A stretch of DNA of 64,000 bases from NCBI GenBank assembly GCA_034508935.3, contig CM067447.1, positions 36,996,348-37,060,347 on the forward strand, given 5' to 3'. Position numbers and translations under genes: made by a program. Source of the DNA: Berghia stephanieae. Lineage: Eukaryota; Mollusca; Gastropoda; Nudibranchia; Aeolidiidae. The notes below the pieces were generated by a model, which searched no databases, had not been told where the DNA came from, and saw nothing but the letters and a program-made list of their open reading frames with translations. How positions within the stretch are numbered: the first letter of the stretch is position 1; the number at the start of each line of letters is the position of its first letter. Shown here in pieces: positions 1-64,000 of the stretch.

Positions 1-743
1 AATGGACCTCTTCCCTGGAGTAGTCTCTACCAGTTGAATTACATGTCATTTTGTATGATCATTATGTTAATATAGTATATGGAATATGCTTTTTCGTCAT
101 GCTGAGGCCAAAACATTTACTTTCGCGAGTGTTTTGGGGGAATTTCAACAGACTGTAGATTTAGGAAAAAATTGTGTCTGGTTCAAATCTTGTTGTCTTT
201 TATTTATCTAGTCACTCTGCTTTAAAAATGTGTATCATAAGTATGATAATTCTTTTAGTTGTCTAGTTACATGACGTCAAATATTGGAACATTTACTTAC
301 ATCAATTGGCAAGCAAAAAAAAATCTAAGTTCTTGAAAAATGAATTTGCTTTCATTTTTTATTTAGGTATGGATTTTCAAAATTTAAAAAAGTGTTTTCC
401 ATGACTATCAGAATGCTTTATGAAAAAAGTAAGAAAAATATAATTTAAATATTTACAAATAGTCTCTTGTGTTACCTACTTATACAACTTCTGTTTGTTT
501 TTCCTCCATTTTTCTCACCCTCAATAAAGCCGTACTAAATTCAAAACATCTTTTTGTAATTTACAACAATTTGCAAACTTGCTTTTATCATTTGATGAGA
601 CAAAAGGAGTTGTTTGTTAAATGATAATTTTATTTGAAGTGGAATATTTCTTCCACGTATATTACCACGACTAAGTAAAGTCTATCTGCTTTGTTTTATT
701 CTAATGACCATCAGTGCTCAACTGTCATATGACTAGGACTTAC
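1..743. other. reelin intron after e44, nothing recognised
   Basis: AT-rich, no motif of the next expected reelin exon (FRWWQP/WAIDNV) on the minus strand, so that exon must lie beyond the window. Confidence 0.7.
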
Positions 744-63726
<62,983 letters not shown>

Positions 63727-64000
63727 CTGAAAATAAAAGTGTCACTTCAAGAGAATGGGGTAAAAATCATAGCAAGTGTTCGTTAAATACTTTATAAAAT
63801 AATGCTTGAGTTTGGTGGTTACTTGAATTACGCTAAACATTATTTTCATACACAACACCACGAAATCCCTAGGTCTCCATTATTCGTTGTATGGTCAATA
63901 ATATTGATATCTTAATATTAATATTTTAAGTTTAAAAAACCCTCCAAGATTCAATAAATTGTATTTATATTTTTAAATTTAACAGCTCTTGTGATACATG
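63727..64000. other. reelin intron before e1
   Basis: AT-rich; no upstream reelin exon motif on the minus strand. Confidence 0.65.

Overview
The window is a stretch of an AT-rich animal genome, very probably a marine invertebrate. A deuterostome such as an echinoderm or hemichordate is my best guess, with low confidence. It holds the middle of one large gene on the minus strand: an orthologue of reelin (RELN), the secreted extracellular-matrix glycoprotein. I could place 44 coding exons between 63726 and 744, about 7.4 kb of coding sequence or roughly 2,470 codons. Both ends of the gene lie outside. The signal peptide, the Reeler domain and the first exons lie beyond base 64000. The end of reelin repeat 6, repeats 7-8 and the basic C-terminus lie before base 1. 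All 43 internal exon junctions agree in reading phase with recognisable splice signals (42 GT-AG, one GC-AG). The encoded chain follows vertebrate reelin in order: end of the N-terminal domain, then repeats 1-5 complete and repeat 6 through the Asp-box of its B half. Each repeat is subrepeat A, EGF-like domain, subrepeat B, and six EGF-like domains are seen.

Layout from gene 5' (right) to 3' (left): 62-63.7 kb, end of the N-terminal domain with a large Pro/Thr/Asn-rich insertion; 59.2-45.4 kb, repeat 1 and the start of repeat 2; 43.1-37.8 kb, rest of repeat 2; 37.8-28.7 kb, repeat 3; 28.7-19 kb, repeat 4; 19.1-6.0 kb, repeat 5; 5.6-0.7 kb, repeat 6.

The rest, nearly 90% of the window, is intron packed with repeats. 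There are at least ten LINE pieces, a Penelope-like GIY-YIG piece, one broken LTR-retroelement fossil, several tRNA-derived SINE families, inverted-repeat DNA elements, and long TA, ATT and ACT microsatellites. The most interesting accessory element is a 3.86-kb DNA transposon (8521-12384). It has perfect 30-bp terminal inverted repeats, a decayed protein gene and a nested TTAA-flanked piggyBac-like element.

Six apparent single-base reading-frame slips fall in five otherwise well-formed exons. They look more like sequence or assembly errors, or possibly a damaged allele, than natural gene structure. I see no second host gene, no true tRNA or rRNA gene, no CRISPR array and no promoter.
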